A stretch of DNA of 28,161 bases. Origin: Nemertoderma westbladi. Its lineage: Eukaryota > Xenacoelomorpha > Nemertodermatida > Nemertodermatidae. Positions 1 to 8,040 of the stretch are shown here, piece after piece. Below the pieces are notes generated by a model. The model was given only the letters and a program-made list of their open reading frames with translations, was not told the origin of the DNA and searched no databases. The translations under genes were made by a program, and so were the position numbers. Location: contig JAUCBJ010003350.1 of the NCBI GenBank assembly GCA_032718475.1, forward strand, positions 1-28,161, read 5' to 3'. The stretch's first letter is position 1; each line of letters begins with the position of its first letter.

Positions 1-492
1 CGGAACGGAACGGAACGGACGGACGGAACGGAACGGACGGAACGGAACGGAACGGAACGGAACGGAACGGAACGGAACGGACGGAACGGAACGGACGGAA
101 CGGAACGGAACGGAACGGAACGGAACGGAACGGAACGGAACGGAACGGAACGAACGAACGAACGGAACGGAACGGAACGAACGAACGGAACGGAACGGAA
201 CGGAACGGAACGGAACGGAACGGAACGGAACGGAACGGAACGGAACGGAACGGAACGGAACGGAACTGAACTGAACGGAACGGAACGGAACGGAACGGAA
301 CGGAACGGAACGGAACGGAACGGAACGGACGGACGGAACGGAACGGAACGGAACGGAACGGAACGGAACAGAACAGAACGGAACGGAACGGAACGGAACG
401 GAACGGAACGGAACGGAACGGAACGGAACGGAACGGAGCGGAACGGAACGGAACGGAACGGAGCGGAGCGGAACGGAACGGAACGGAACGGA
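1..492. repeat. (CGGAA)n pentanucleotide array, left end outside window
   Basis: Nearly pure tandem CGGAA. Four-base variants (CGGA, CGAA) and substituted units sit in local runs: CGAA three times at 151-162 and twice at 178-185, CTGAA twice at 266-275, CAGAA twice at 369-378, CGGAG singly at 434-438 and as a pair at 459-468. Adjacent identical variants point to growth by slippage or unequal exchange after mutation. The array is cut by the window start, so its true length is unknown. No coding role is seen. Confidence 0.97.
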
Positions 493-538
493 TTGAATAT
501 TAGAGGTCTCGCTACAAAATAACATAACTAAAGTGCGA

Positions 539-551
539 CATTGTTCCTCTT
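539..551. repeat. Target-site duplication, left, of family A copy 1
   Basis: CATTGTTCCTCTT at 539-551 matches CATTGTTCATCTT at 1185-1197, 12 of 13 bases. It abuts the tail on one side and the 5' truncation point on the other. One caution: the right copy could still be element sequence, since its translation (MNNAT before KTEFM) is not implausible for this family. Confidence 0.5.
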
Positions 552-1184
552 ACTACAACTACTACTACTAGGTCGAGCGAACTCGGACAGTGGAAATGAG
601 ATCCTTCCAGGCTTCCCGATTCTCCATAGTTGTCGCAATTTCGTTTCTCCCAAGTTCAGCATCCTTTTCAAGTTGATCTATATATGTTATGGCCGGTTGG
701 TTGCCAGAGAAGTAGATCTGGTATGACCTCGTCTTTACTTCGCCAGCAGTGCCCACTGAATCTTAATCTACATTCACAGAGGGTGGTTGATACAGGTGGT
801 ATTGTACCATAAAGCTCGGCGTTTGTCATGTGTTGTCTCCAGCTGATGTTTAGGGCTGCCCTTAGTAGTCTTGTGTATAGCAACCATCAATTCGTTGTTC
901 AAGTGATTTAGTCAGTGTCCAGGTCTCACCCCTGTATAAAAATACACTTTCCACTGTGGCTCGAAAGAACTTAGTCTTCAGGTGCCTGGAGAGATCTGAT
1001 TTCCAGATGGTATCCATTTTTGATAGAGCTACCCAAGCCTTTGCTTTCCTAACTTCTATGTCCTTTTTGCTACTCTCTATCCATGATCCTAGGTACTGGA
1101 AGTCGTCGACCTTCCTTAGTTGATTATTATCAATGGTTGTCAAGTTTCCATCAACATTAAAGGTCATGAATTCGGTCTTGGTAG
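552..1184 (-). mobile_element. RTE-like LINE, family A copy 1, 5'-truncated
   Basis: Minus-strand 3' part of a non-LTR retrotransposon. Translated remnants run in order: KTEFMTFN and DFQYLGSWIE (about 1170-1080), IWKSDLSRH, GETWTLTKSLEQRIDG (about 930-890), LNISWRQHMTNAELYG (about 860-810), RLRFSGHCWRSKDEV (about 780-730) and ITYIDQLEKDAELG (about 690-650). This order is the post-palm and C-terminal region of RTE-like reverse transcriptases. The frame ends in VRVRST followed directly by TAG at 570-568, and that TAG is the first unit of the (TAG)n tail (570-552), so there is no separate 3' UTR. Frameshifts and a 26-bp deletion relative to the copy at 27441-27970 (loss of the HGKRSRGR block) make it non-functional. 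Likely 13-bp target-site duplications with one mismatch flank it (539-551 and 1185-1197). The clade assignment is by motif and not searched. Confidence 0.82.
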
Positions 1185-1197
1185 CATTGTTCATCTT
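1185..1197. repeat. Target-site duplication, right, of family A copy 1
   Basis: Partner of 539-551 (12 of 13 identical). It marks the 5' truncation point of the minus-strand insertion. Confidence 0.5.
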
Positions 1198-3214
1198 AAA
1201 AATGTTTTATAACATATGTAAATCAAAATTTAGTCATCTGGTTTCAAGAAGTTAATGTTTCGAAATTATTACTATTAAAATATCTACCGTTAAATTCTTC
1301 ATTAGACAGATTCAGATTCCATTGCAGAAAGAGCCTTGTATACAGTAAAACAGTGTATACAGTCTAACCCCCCGAAATAAATAACCAATTTCCCCAAAGT
1401 GAATCCAATATTCCCTAAAATAGATATTGATAAACCATGTATGAAGCTGGCATACACTGTAACCTATTAAATTTAAATTACAGCCATATTCAAAACCCAA
1501 AGTAAAGGAGGATGTTAAAGAATTTGGTGCCAACAAGACTTTAGATCCCTAAAATTTGAGCTATAGAGAAAAAAATACGACGTGTTGCTGAATAACAATT
1601 AAATTTGGTATAAACTCATCTCATTCGGTGTGGCATAAATTATAGTGGTTAATAATTAATTTATTCTTGGAGCGAGAAATGCTGTGCATTTGACCAGAAC
1701 GGGTGCTACATATATTAATAGGGTTGGCCTAAGAATATGCTGCTGCCTTATTGTCTTACTGCCTTTCATTTTTCCCATGCCTTTGGTTGATTCCACTGCT
1801 TTGGTTCGGTAGAGAAACAAATAAAACGAAAGTAATATACTTCTTTAAATTTACAATATCTTTGTAATTTGTAAGAATACTCTGAAAGATTTTCACATAT
1901 TTTTTGCATAAAGGTCCGGTTGAGTATTTACGGGAGAACATGCCACCCTCACATAGTCATTTCATTCCCAGAAAAAAATTAAAAGGACACAAAAATGCCT
2001 CAAGGTGTAGGTCAGTGGTGTCAAATTTCGCAGGTAGGCCTATCCAAGCACAACATTTCTCTAGGGATTTTCCCATAAAAGCATTATCGCTACGCAAGCA
2101 CTATCCATTCCAGTAGCCCCGCAACTTCGTTTTGAATTTGAATCTCGAATTCCATAGGATTCGAGTTCGAACTCAGCATCGTTTACAGCATTTGCGAATG
2201 GTAATTTCTCATTGCGGAAATAATGGGACTTTATGAAACTAGGTGTCATCTCTGTCTCGCATTTCTATCTGTTGACTATTAATCTGTTACTAAACTATTA
2301 CTGTTAATCTGTTAACTATCTTTGGCGCTCATGTTTTGGATTCAAATTTTCATGTTAGAAAACTGGTGTACTAGTAAACTTCATGTACTGGTACAACAAT
2401 GATGCTCCTCCCCCACCCACCTGGTCCTTGGGATGTGGTCTAAGGAATAACCCATTGGACAAATTTCATTAACAGTAATTCATCATTTTTTATCCCATTT
2501 AAAACATGTTACATTCTTAGCTGTGATATCAATCCATCAATGCGATATCAATGTAGAACTTGGTACCACATACGTATTTTCAGCAAAATTTAGTAAGTCA
2601 ATTTCTTCACACGATATCAGAGGAGGTCGTCCGATCACTACATATTGACATGTTTTAGGTGGCTCACACGTAACGCGTAACAAGCGAATGCAAAGCCCCT
2701 AAATTTAGTGGACCAGTTATTTCTCCTAGATACAATCCTTGAAACAATAGGTCTAGCGCGTTAAAAGTACTTGTCCCTAACTAAAATTATGTCCTCTTTC
2801 AGATGAGACAAATAAAAATTTAATACAGTTTTAGTAGTAGTTTTCGAAATATGAGGAGTTCCTGGCATCCATACTTTATCAAAGCCTTTTGGAATTGATA
2901 AAATTACACAAAATACATCACCCTTCAAAGACTTTGGTATAACCATTAAACCATATTACGCTTTTTTGGTTTGTTGAGTTAATTATTAGTAATCGAAGCA
3001 GGATTAGAAGCAAAATTTGTAATGCAGTGAATTATTCCATGTGCACTGCTCTACTGGTACGTTAAGCATTGCATTACTGCTGACTGTATGCCGTTATGCA
3101 CCATTATTACTGCATTACCTGATTATGTCAGCACCTGTGTTTATTTGCCTAGATATTCTCACCTCTGCCGTGGCCTGGCAGCCCAGCCATAGAGCCAGGA
3201 GGGTGCCTAATCTG
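1198..3214. other. AT-rich sequence without recognisable genes
   Basis: Only short open frames of 60-75 codons with no recognisable motif occur on either strand. I found no clear repeat, tRNA-like box or transposon end. It may hold old unrecognised repeats. Confidence 0.5.
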
Positions 3215-3545
3215 TAATTCAAACTGTTAAATTTTGTCTTTGGTTTGGTAATTCTGAAGCTAAACTGGTTTTCAAAGCCGCTGATAACGATATAACTCTT
3301 TAAAAATAACAATAATAAGTAACGCATCTATCATTTTTAGTGTTTGTCCGGTGAGACGAAAAGGGTAAAATTTCAAACAGCAAAAATCGAATTTGGTTGG
3401 ATAATACAATATTATTTCAGTGTCATATTCGTGATCAGCATCCCAAAAACCAACATGGTCATATATTGAATTTGATTCGTGGTGATTTTTCATTATCATA
3501 TTTCCACTACTTCTTTTTTTCGTGGCCCAGGGGGCACAAATAACT
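3215..3545. repeat. TGATCA-box palindromic repeat, short copy
   Basis: This region is homologous to 26320-26660. Shared blocks are TTTGGTTTGGTAATTCTGAA (about 3238-3258), a forward box GGTTTTCAAAGCCGCTGATA (about 3265-3285), a middle block around GTCCGGTGAGACGAAAA, an inverted box TTCGTGATCAGCATCCC (about 3427-3443), and GGTGATTTTTCATTATCATA (about 3481-3500). The reverse complement of the second box reads GGGATGCTGATCACGAA, close to the forward box, so the copy is one forward plus one inverted module about 155 bp apart. No protein is evident. The family is unnamed to me. Confidence 0.65.
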
Positions 3546-3631
3546 GACTAATAACTAATATAACAACATGCCTATGTTGTTATATATGTTATATAATATT
3601 ATGTTATATTCTTCTTATCTCACTTCCGATT

Positions 3632-3778
3632 AATAAAGAGTTAATTGTATTTTATTTATTTATCAAGCACGTTAAGTAAAAACCTTACCGGTAGGTGTGT
3701 TAGTACCAAAGTATGTAAAATACTAAAAAGCAATAAAATCAAGACCTAGACGTTGCATGCAATCAGTGATCAGCTGAC
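3632..3778 (+). repeat. Left terminal inverted repeat
   Basis: It aligns in inverted orientation with 5037-5183. Shared stretches include AATAAAGAGT, ATTGTATTTTATTTATTTAT, CAAGCACGTTAAGTA, TTACCGGTAG, CCAAAGTATGTAAAA and TTGCATGCAATCAGTGATCA. A few substitutions and small indels show some age. The core GCATGCAATCAGTGATCAGCTGAC stretch is the most conserved inner end. Confidence 0.85.
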
Positions 3779-3793
3779 GGCAGCCAGCTGATC

Positions 3794-3806
3794 GTAGGTT
3801 TCGCCC
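3794..3806. repeat. 13-bp target-site duplication, left, of family B LINE
   Basis: GTAGGTTTCGCCC occurs here and identically at 5000-5012, immediately flanking the 5'-truncated LINE. The first bases (GTAG) could equally be part of the LINE's (TAG)n tail at the right junction, so the certain shared part is at least GGTTTCGCCC. Confidence 0.85.
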
Positions 3807-3807
3807 G

Positions 3808-4731
3808 ATCTCGATTGCTGCAAAGCTATACAATAGAATTCTATTAAATCGTATCAGGGATCCCATTGAGAGACTGCTCCGTGGAAATCAGAATGGGTTC
3901 CGTAAAGGTCGTGGGACCATGGGGCCCATTTTGGCACTTAGAAGGATAATTGAAGAGTTATCAAAAAAGAAAGACAGGCATCTGGCTGTTATCTTTGTTG
4001 ACTTCTTCAAGGCCTTTGATTCAGTCTCTCGCTCACGTATGTTCAGCATAATTTCATTATATGGGATTCCTGATGAAATTATTGCAGCAATCAGATCAGT
4101 ATACGATGGTTCAACAACATTTGTGTCTGCTGTTGACGGTGACACAGAACCATTTGAAGTGTTATGGGGCGTCCTCCAGGGAGACACACTTGCACCATTC
4201 TTGTTCATAATTGTTGTTGACTATGTTCTACGCATGTCCTTAGATCATCATAATGATGATGGGGTGATGATAACTCCACCTACTGGCTCCAGCAGTCGAG
4301 GAAATCCTGCCAAGTACCTAACTGATCTAGACTTTGCTGATGACTTAGGAGTACTCTCAGAATCATTAGAGGGAGCCCAACGGCTCCTCAGCTCATTAGA
4401 ACATGCTTCTAGTGTTGGTCTTTTTATTAACTTCAGAAAGACCAAAATTTTGACAGTTAACTTTGAAAGTCCTAAGCAAGTCTCTGATCGGATGAGCATA
4501 AGCTCAAAAGATGGTATGCTTGAGCATGTGGATGACTTCTGTTACCTGGGATCATGGATCCGGAAGTCAGGTGAGGACCTTCGAATACGTAAGGGAAAGG
4601 CATGGGCAGCCTTGAATAGGCTTTCCAGGATTTGGAAGTCACCAAGAATTAATCGGAAACATAAGGTCCGAGTATTTAGAGCAGCCGTAGTTCCAATTAT
4701 TAGTTCTTGGTTCCCCCAAGCTGGACATTAG
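3808..4731 (+). pseudogene. Reverse transcriptase core of family B LINE (truncated)
   Basis: Uninterrupted frame of about 307 codons with no native start; the first ATG, at 3919, is internal. Reverse-transcriptase motifs are in order: NGFRKGRGTMGPILALRR (finger, about 3888-3940), FVDFFKAFDSV (motif A with catalytic Asp, about 3994-4026), GVLQGDTLAPFLFIIVVDY (motif B, about 4168-4224), LDFADD (motif C, the FADD form of the YxDD catalytic box, 4333-4344) and FCYLGSWIRKSGEDLRIRKG (about 4540-4595). Known role: copies LINE RNA into DNA at a nicked target. The frame is cut at the 5' side by truncation and at the 3' side by a deletion and frameshift ending in FPQAGH-stop. The catalytic residues are intact, so the insertion is probably not very old, but the element lacks endonuclease and N-terminus and cannot be autonomous. 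Confidence 0.9.
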
Positions 4732-4999
4732 AACAAAATCGCCTCTGCTTTGCAGGACATTGCTTTCGCCGTGAGGACCAGCCAGTGCATAATCTTGTAC
4801 TTTGGCAGCCTCATGGAGTGAATAAGCATGGTGGACAGCCCATGACTTTCTTGAGATGCATCTTAAAGTAGACTGGCCTTGAAGATGCGGATGATCTAGC
4901 AAATGTCATGTGTGATAGGGAGTTGTGGCGGTGCAATTTTGTCGATAAGCCGGCACAGCATTCATAAAAATGCAGCTGCAATGCAGCATGCCAATCCTA
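4732..4999 (+). pseudogene. C-terminal tail and 3' UTR of family B LINE
   Basis: Continues the LINE in another frame after the deletion. It reads NRLCFAGHCFRREDQPVHNL, LVLWQPHGVN, QPMTFLRCIL, then a stop, then TGLEDADDLANVMCDRELWR and NFVDKPAQHS-stop near 4965. This is the family B counterpart of family A's RLRFSGHCWR...AWKDL tail. About 35 bp of 3' UTR follows (AATGCAGCTGCAATGCAGCA), ending in CCTAGTAG. Unlike family A, family B has a stop codon and short UTR before the tail. Confidence 0.8.
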
Positions 5000-5012
5000 G
5001 TAGGTTTCGCCC
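5000..5012. repeat. 13-bp target-site duplication, right, of family B LINE
   Basis: Identical to 3794-3806 (GTAGGTTTCGCCC). The first four bases also match the TAG tail. Confidence 0.85.
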
Positions 5013-5036
5013 CGTAACTGAAGTCATTCTTCGGAG

Positions 5037-5183
5037 GTCAGCTGATCACTGATTGCATGCAACATCTAGATCTTGTTGTTTTTTGGTTTTTTACATACTT
5101 TGGAACTGACATACTACCGGTAAATGTGTTTACCGGTACTTAACGTGCTTGATAAATAAATAAAATACAATAAACTCTTTATT
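5037..5183 (-). repeat. Right terminal inverted repeat
   Basis: Inverted partner of 3632-3778. The reverse complement begins AATAAAGAGTTTATTGTATT and contains ATTTATTTATCAAGCACG and TTGCATGCAATCAGTGATCA. This copy has an extra TACCGGTAAACACATT-like stretch relative to the left TIR. Confidence 0.85.
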
Positions 5184-5984
5184 ATTGGATTTCCATGCTT
5201 CCACTTCAATTTCGATTAATAATAATGAATTCAATAAAATTCACACATTCAATAAATAAACACTTAGGTAAAATTTTCAAATAGTTGTTTCTTTATTTAA
5301 TCTAGAGTAGAATTTAATGGGGATTACAAATCAGAAAATCGCTTATTGAGACCTCTTTCAGTTCTTGAGGGTAGTAGTGTGTTTTGTGCACACCCCCCCC
5401 CCCCCCTCCCCCGAAGTTATTTCATACAAGCTAGTTTTTGTTACTTTTTTTAAATGTTCTAGAACATATTGACTGTTCATTTTTTTTATAAATTTTGTTC
5501 TAGAATAGATAATTGTTGTTCTAGAACAAAATTAATTAATTAGGTATTTTTGAAGTTATCAAAGCTAGTTTTTCTTACTTTTTTTTTGTACCAATTGCCT
5601 ACTCTTAGTTTACATTTTGGTTCAAACAGAGGAGACTCTTTTCAATTGCGAAACTTTGGGGGCCTAATGAGACACCTTCAAAAATGTGTAAGGATTTGTT
5701 GTGTGCATACTTGACATATTTAACCAGATGTAGTATTCGTGTGTATGTGGTATCGGGAGATTTGCAGTATGAGCCCAACATATTCTAAACTAAGTTCTAA
5801 ATGTGCTATGTTCTACGCACAAAACAATGCTGCCCCTGCCTATGTATTCGAAGGTCAGATCCCAAGTAAGAAGTAGAACTAATCCACAGGAGTCCACTCA
5901 ATCCATACTACACGATCAGACATTTCATGAGGACTGACGAAGTTAGTTGGCAACATTTCAGATTTGGTTGTTAGTAGATTTCGT
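5184..5984. other. AT-rich region with C-tract and TTCTAGAA palindromes
   Basis: No gene seen. Holds a C-rich homopolymer (5393-5412, one T), a 12-bp palindrome TGTTCTAGAACA at 5455-5466 with further TTCTAGAA at 5498-5505 and 5519-5526, and a diverged direct repeat (GAAGTTAT...AAGCTAGTTTTT...TACTTTTTTT) at 5413-5451 and 5550-5587. Confidence 0.6.
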
Positions 5985-6180
5985 CAGGTGGTGTAGTGAA
6001 AAGTCGAAATCGTACTAATTCGAATCCCGATTGTATCTCTAGTTGAATATCTACCTCCCGTCTTTCCCTGCTGTCGGATGACCGGTGGAGAGATGTACAT
6101 GGACCGCAGAGGAAGTGTCGTGAATAAGAATGCTTGTGTGACTTGCAATATATATCGTTTCTTATAACTAGTAGTCTTAC
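5985..6180 (+). mobile_element. Possible tRNA-derived SINE remnant
   Basis: GGTGGTGTAGTG at 5987-5998 resembles a pol III A box (TGGCNNAGTGG type). ATTCGAATCCC at 6018-6028 resembles a B box (GGTTCGANTCC). The gap between them is only about 20 bp, shorter than in a tRNA, so part of the tRNA-like head is lost. The following sequence (about 6040-6180) is more GC-rich than its surroundings and could be the SINE body. The minus-strand 67-codon open frame over it has no recognisable domain. Moderate to low confidence. Confidence 0.45.
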
Positions 6181-6189
6181 TAACCAACT

Positions 6190-7320
6190 AACGTACTACC
6201 CAATAAAGTCATCGGCAAATTCTAGATTAGTATGGTTCTTTTTTCTTGATTTCATATATTTTTGAGGTCAGTACGAGGTGACCAGTACCAATTATTATGG
6301 TCTAACGACAAGCATGGAAGATAATCCAACACAATTATGAATATGAATTTGAATACATGTGTGTCACCGTTGATAACTCACCATAAAACTTTAAATGGAT
6401 CAGTGTCCTCCTAAATATTAGACACAAATGTCATTGAACTATCATTGATTTAATTGATGCAAAAAGTTTGGCAGGAATTCCATAGTGCAAATATGCTGAA
6501 TATACGTGATCATTATAATAATTAATACTATTAGGTCCACCAGGTCCTGTACTAATTGCTGCCATTCTGTAGGTTGAATATTTTCGGCTCTATTCAAGTA
6601 TTATTCATTCATTTCATTTTCATTGCCATAATTAGTTAAAAAATTTATTTTTTTCAATAATTTTGAAACAATTTAGTCAGGACATTTCGTCTTAATCACA
6701 AACGAAAAAGTTAAATTGATTCAGCTATTATAAAAACATTACCGGAATTGGCAAGAAACTGATATTTAAATAGATTAGATTTAATTAGCTTTTCGCTGAA
6801 AAATCCTAATTGAATTTAAATTTTGTAGAAAACCATACGAGAGTGCATTCGCTAAATTTTATTACTGCCCTCGGTTCTTGAATTTTGTACAAAAACCTGG
6901 AAACTAATGCAAAACACAGCACATACTTTGAATTATTTTTCTTATCTAAGATCATATCTTGTTCCCATAAAAGCCTTAACATTAATATAATTTATTAAAT
7001 TCGACCTATATTGCTTCTTGCTCAGAAAATTAGACATTTCAGGGTTAGTGGGTAGAAAAGTGCATTATTAGAACAGTTTCAAAAAAAATTGCATAACTAT
7101 CTATTATTAAAAATTTGGCGAGGGTGTGCCCAAAACACACTAAGTACCGAATACACTCAATACGAAAAGTACTATGCAACTATAAAATTACATAGCAAAC
7201 AAACGTGTCTAGAACGAAGAAATATATTCATGGACATGGACATAGCAATGTTATGTTGAATAATAAAACAATGTAATGTTAAATAAAATTATTATTTATT
7301 ATTATTATATATAATTTTTA
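6190..7320. other. AT-rich sequence, nothing recognisable
   Basis: Both strands are full of stops. I saw no transposon ends, tRNA boxes or sizeable tandem repeats. Confidence 0.5.
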
Positions 7321-7328
7321 AATTATTA

Positions 7329-7492
7329 GGGTCGGAATTGTCCTAACTCTGGATCCGGACAATTCCGACCCGGGCAATTCCGACCCATGAAAATTTCATT
7401 CGATCTCTGACTGGGTCCGAATTGTCCGGGTCGGAATTGTCCGGATCAGAGTTGTCAGGGTCGGATTTGTACGGGTTGTAATTGTCCGTATA
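7329..7492. repeat. Foldback minisatellite of GGGTCGGAATTGTCC units
   Basis: The 15-bp unit GGGTCGGAATTGTCC occurs at 7329-7343 and, with variants, repeatedly from 7416 to about 7490 (GGGTCCGAATTGTCC, GGGTCGGAATTGTCC, then decayed units). Between them the inverse GGACAATTCCGACCC is tandem at 7356-7386. The block can therefore fold into a hairpin with repeat-built arms. The unit resembles the GGACACTTCCCCCCC unit at 27095-27185. Confidence 0.75.
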
Positions 7493-7740
7493 CCTTATTT
7501 TACATTTTGAAGGAGATCTAGTATAAACTGTAATACGATCCAGTGAAAGCTAGAGAGGAAATTAATAATCCGTATAACTCAAGTAATTAGGACACACAGG
7601 ATGTCTTTTCAATTTTTTTTATACCGAATAAGGAAAGTGGCATTCTAATATTGTAATCAGCAAAGTAATTAAAAGTTCTTAATCAGGAGAAGAGACGCAG
7701 GATATTAATCCATATAATTATTATTAACATTTATATTCTT

Positions 7741-7905
7741 ACTACTACTTCCTACTAGGTCGAGCAAGATTGGATAGTGGATATATGTTCCTTCCATGCT
7801 TCCATATACTCCATCGCAATTTGGATTCTTGTAAGTTCAGTTTTTCCGTTCAAGTAGGTTTATAAATATCATAGCTGGTCGTCCACTGGGAATGAGCTGT
7901 CAGAG
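7741..7905 (-). mobile_element. RTE-like LINE family A, decayed 3' end
   Basis: Plus-strand text beginning ACTACTACTTCCTACTAGG then TCGAGCAAGATTGGATAGTGG aligns with the tail-proximal 160 bp of the copies at 552-1184 and 27441-27970 (TCGAGCGAACTCGG-CAGTGG, then TCCTTCCA-GCTTCC, CGCAATTT, GTAAGTTCAG, CATAGCTGGTCGTCCAC). It is visibly more diverged than both other copies. It ends around GAGCTGTCAGAGAG. Confidence 0.75.
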
Positions 7906-7971
7906 AGTTGTCAGACAGTAGACAATGGCATAGCCTCAGAGGGATTCAGTGATTGACACCCCCACCACCCC

Positions 7972-7990
7972 CCCCCCCCCCCCACCCCCC
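7972..7990. repeat. Poly-C tract
   Basis: A nearly pure C run with single A interruptions lies within CACCCCCACCACCCC...ACCCCCC. It is one of several long C/G homopolymers in the window. Confidence 0.9.
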
Positions 7991-8010
7991 TAATAGATTT
8001 AATGGGAGAA

Positions 8011-8040
8011 TATGGGTGATCTTCCACGGTAAACATTATC
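8011..8040 (-). mobile_element. SINE tail fragment next to hexamer array
   Basis: ATGGGTGATCTTCCACGGTA followed by AACA matches ATGGGTGATTTTCCACAGTAAACC near 17673-17696, the 3' part of the tRNA-Glu SINE. Only about 25-30 bp are recognisable, so this is a short fragment. Confidence 0.55.

Larger units (their letters stand above)
3807..4999 (+). mobile_element. RTE-like LINE, family B copy 1, 5'-truncated
   Basis: A 1,193-bp insertion starting inside the reverse transcriptase (ISIAAKLYNRILLNRI) and ending in the family B 3' end, ATGCAGCATGCCAATCCTA, then TAG. It lies within a TIR element between identical 13-bp duplications (3794-3806 and 5000-5012), the mark of target-primed reverse transcription. 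Related copies: 15357-15792 (minus), 22418-22474 (plus, only 57 bp) and 25265-25569 (plus). An internal deletion near 4710-4730 removed the segment that in family A reads YG-ETWTLTK through NAELYG. Confidence 0.9.
3632..5183. mobile_element. TIR (MITE-like) element interrupted by a LINE
   Basis: About 147-bp terminal inverted repeats (3632-3778 and 5037-5183) bound this region. Removing the LINE at 3807-4999 and one copy of its target duplication leaves a roughly 350-bp element, mostly TIR with a short core. That size and the absence of a transposase suggest a non-autonomous DNA transposon or foldback element. Outer boundaries are approximate because the TIR similarity fades over a few bases. 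I saw no clean outer target duplication; CACTTCCGATTAATAA at 3621 and a gapped relative near 5202-5222 are a weak candidate. Confidence 0.75.

Noticed and set aside
3888-4208. Minus-strand 106-codon frame
   Set aside because: It lies antisense to the plus-strand RT, which has the catalytic motifs.
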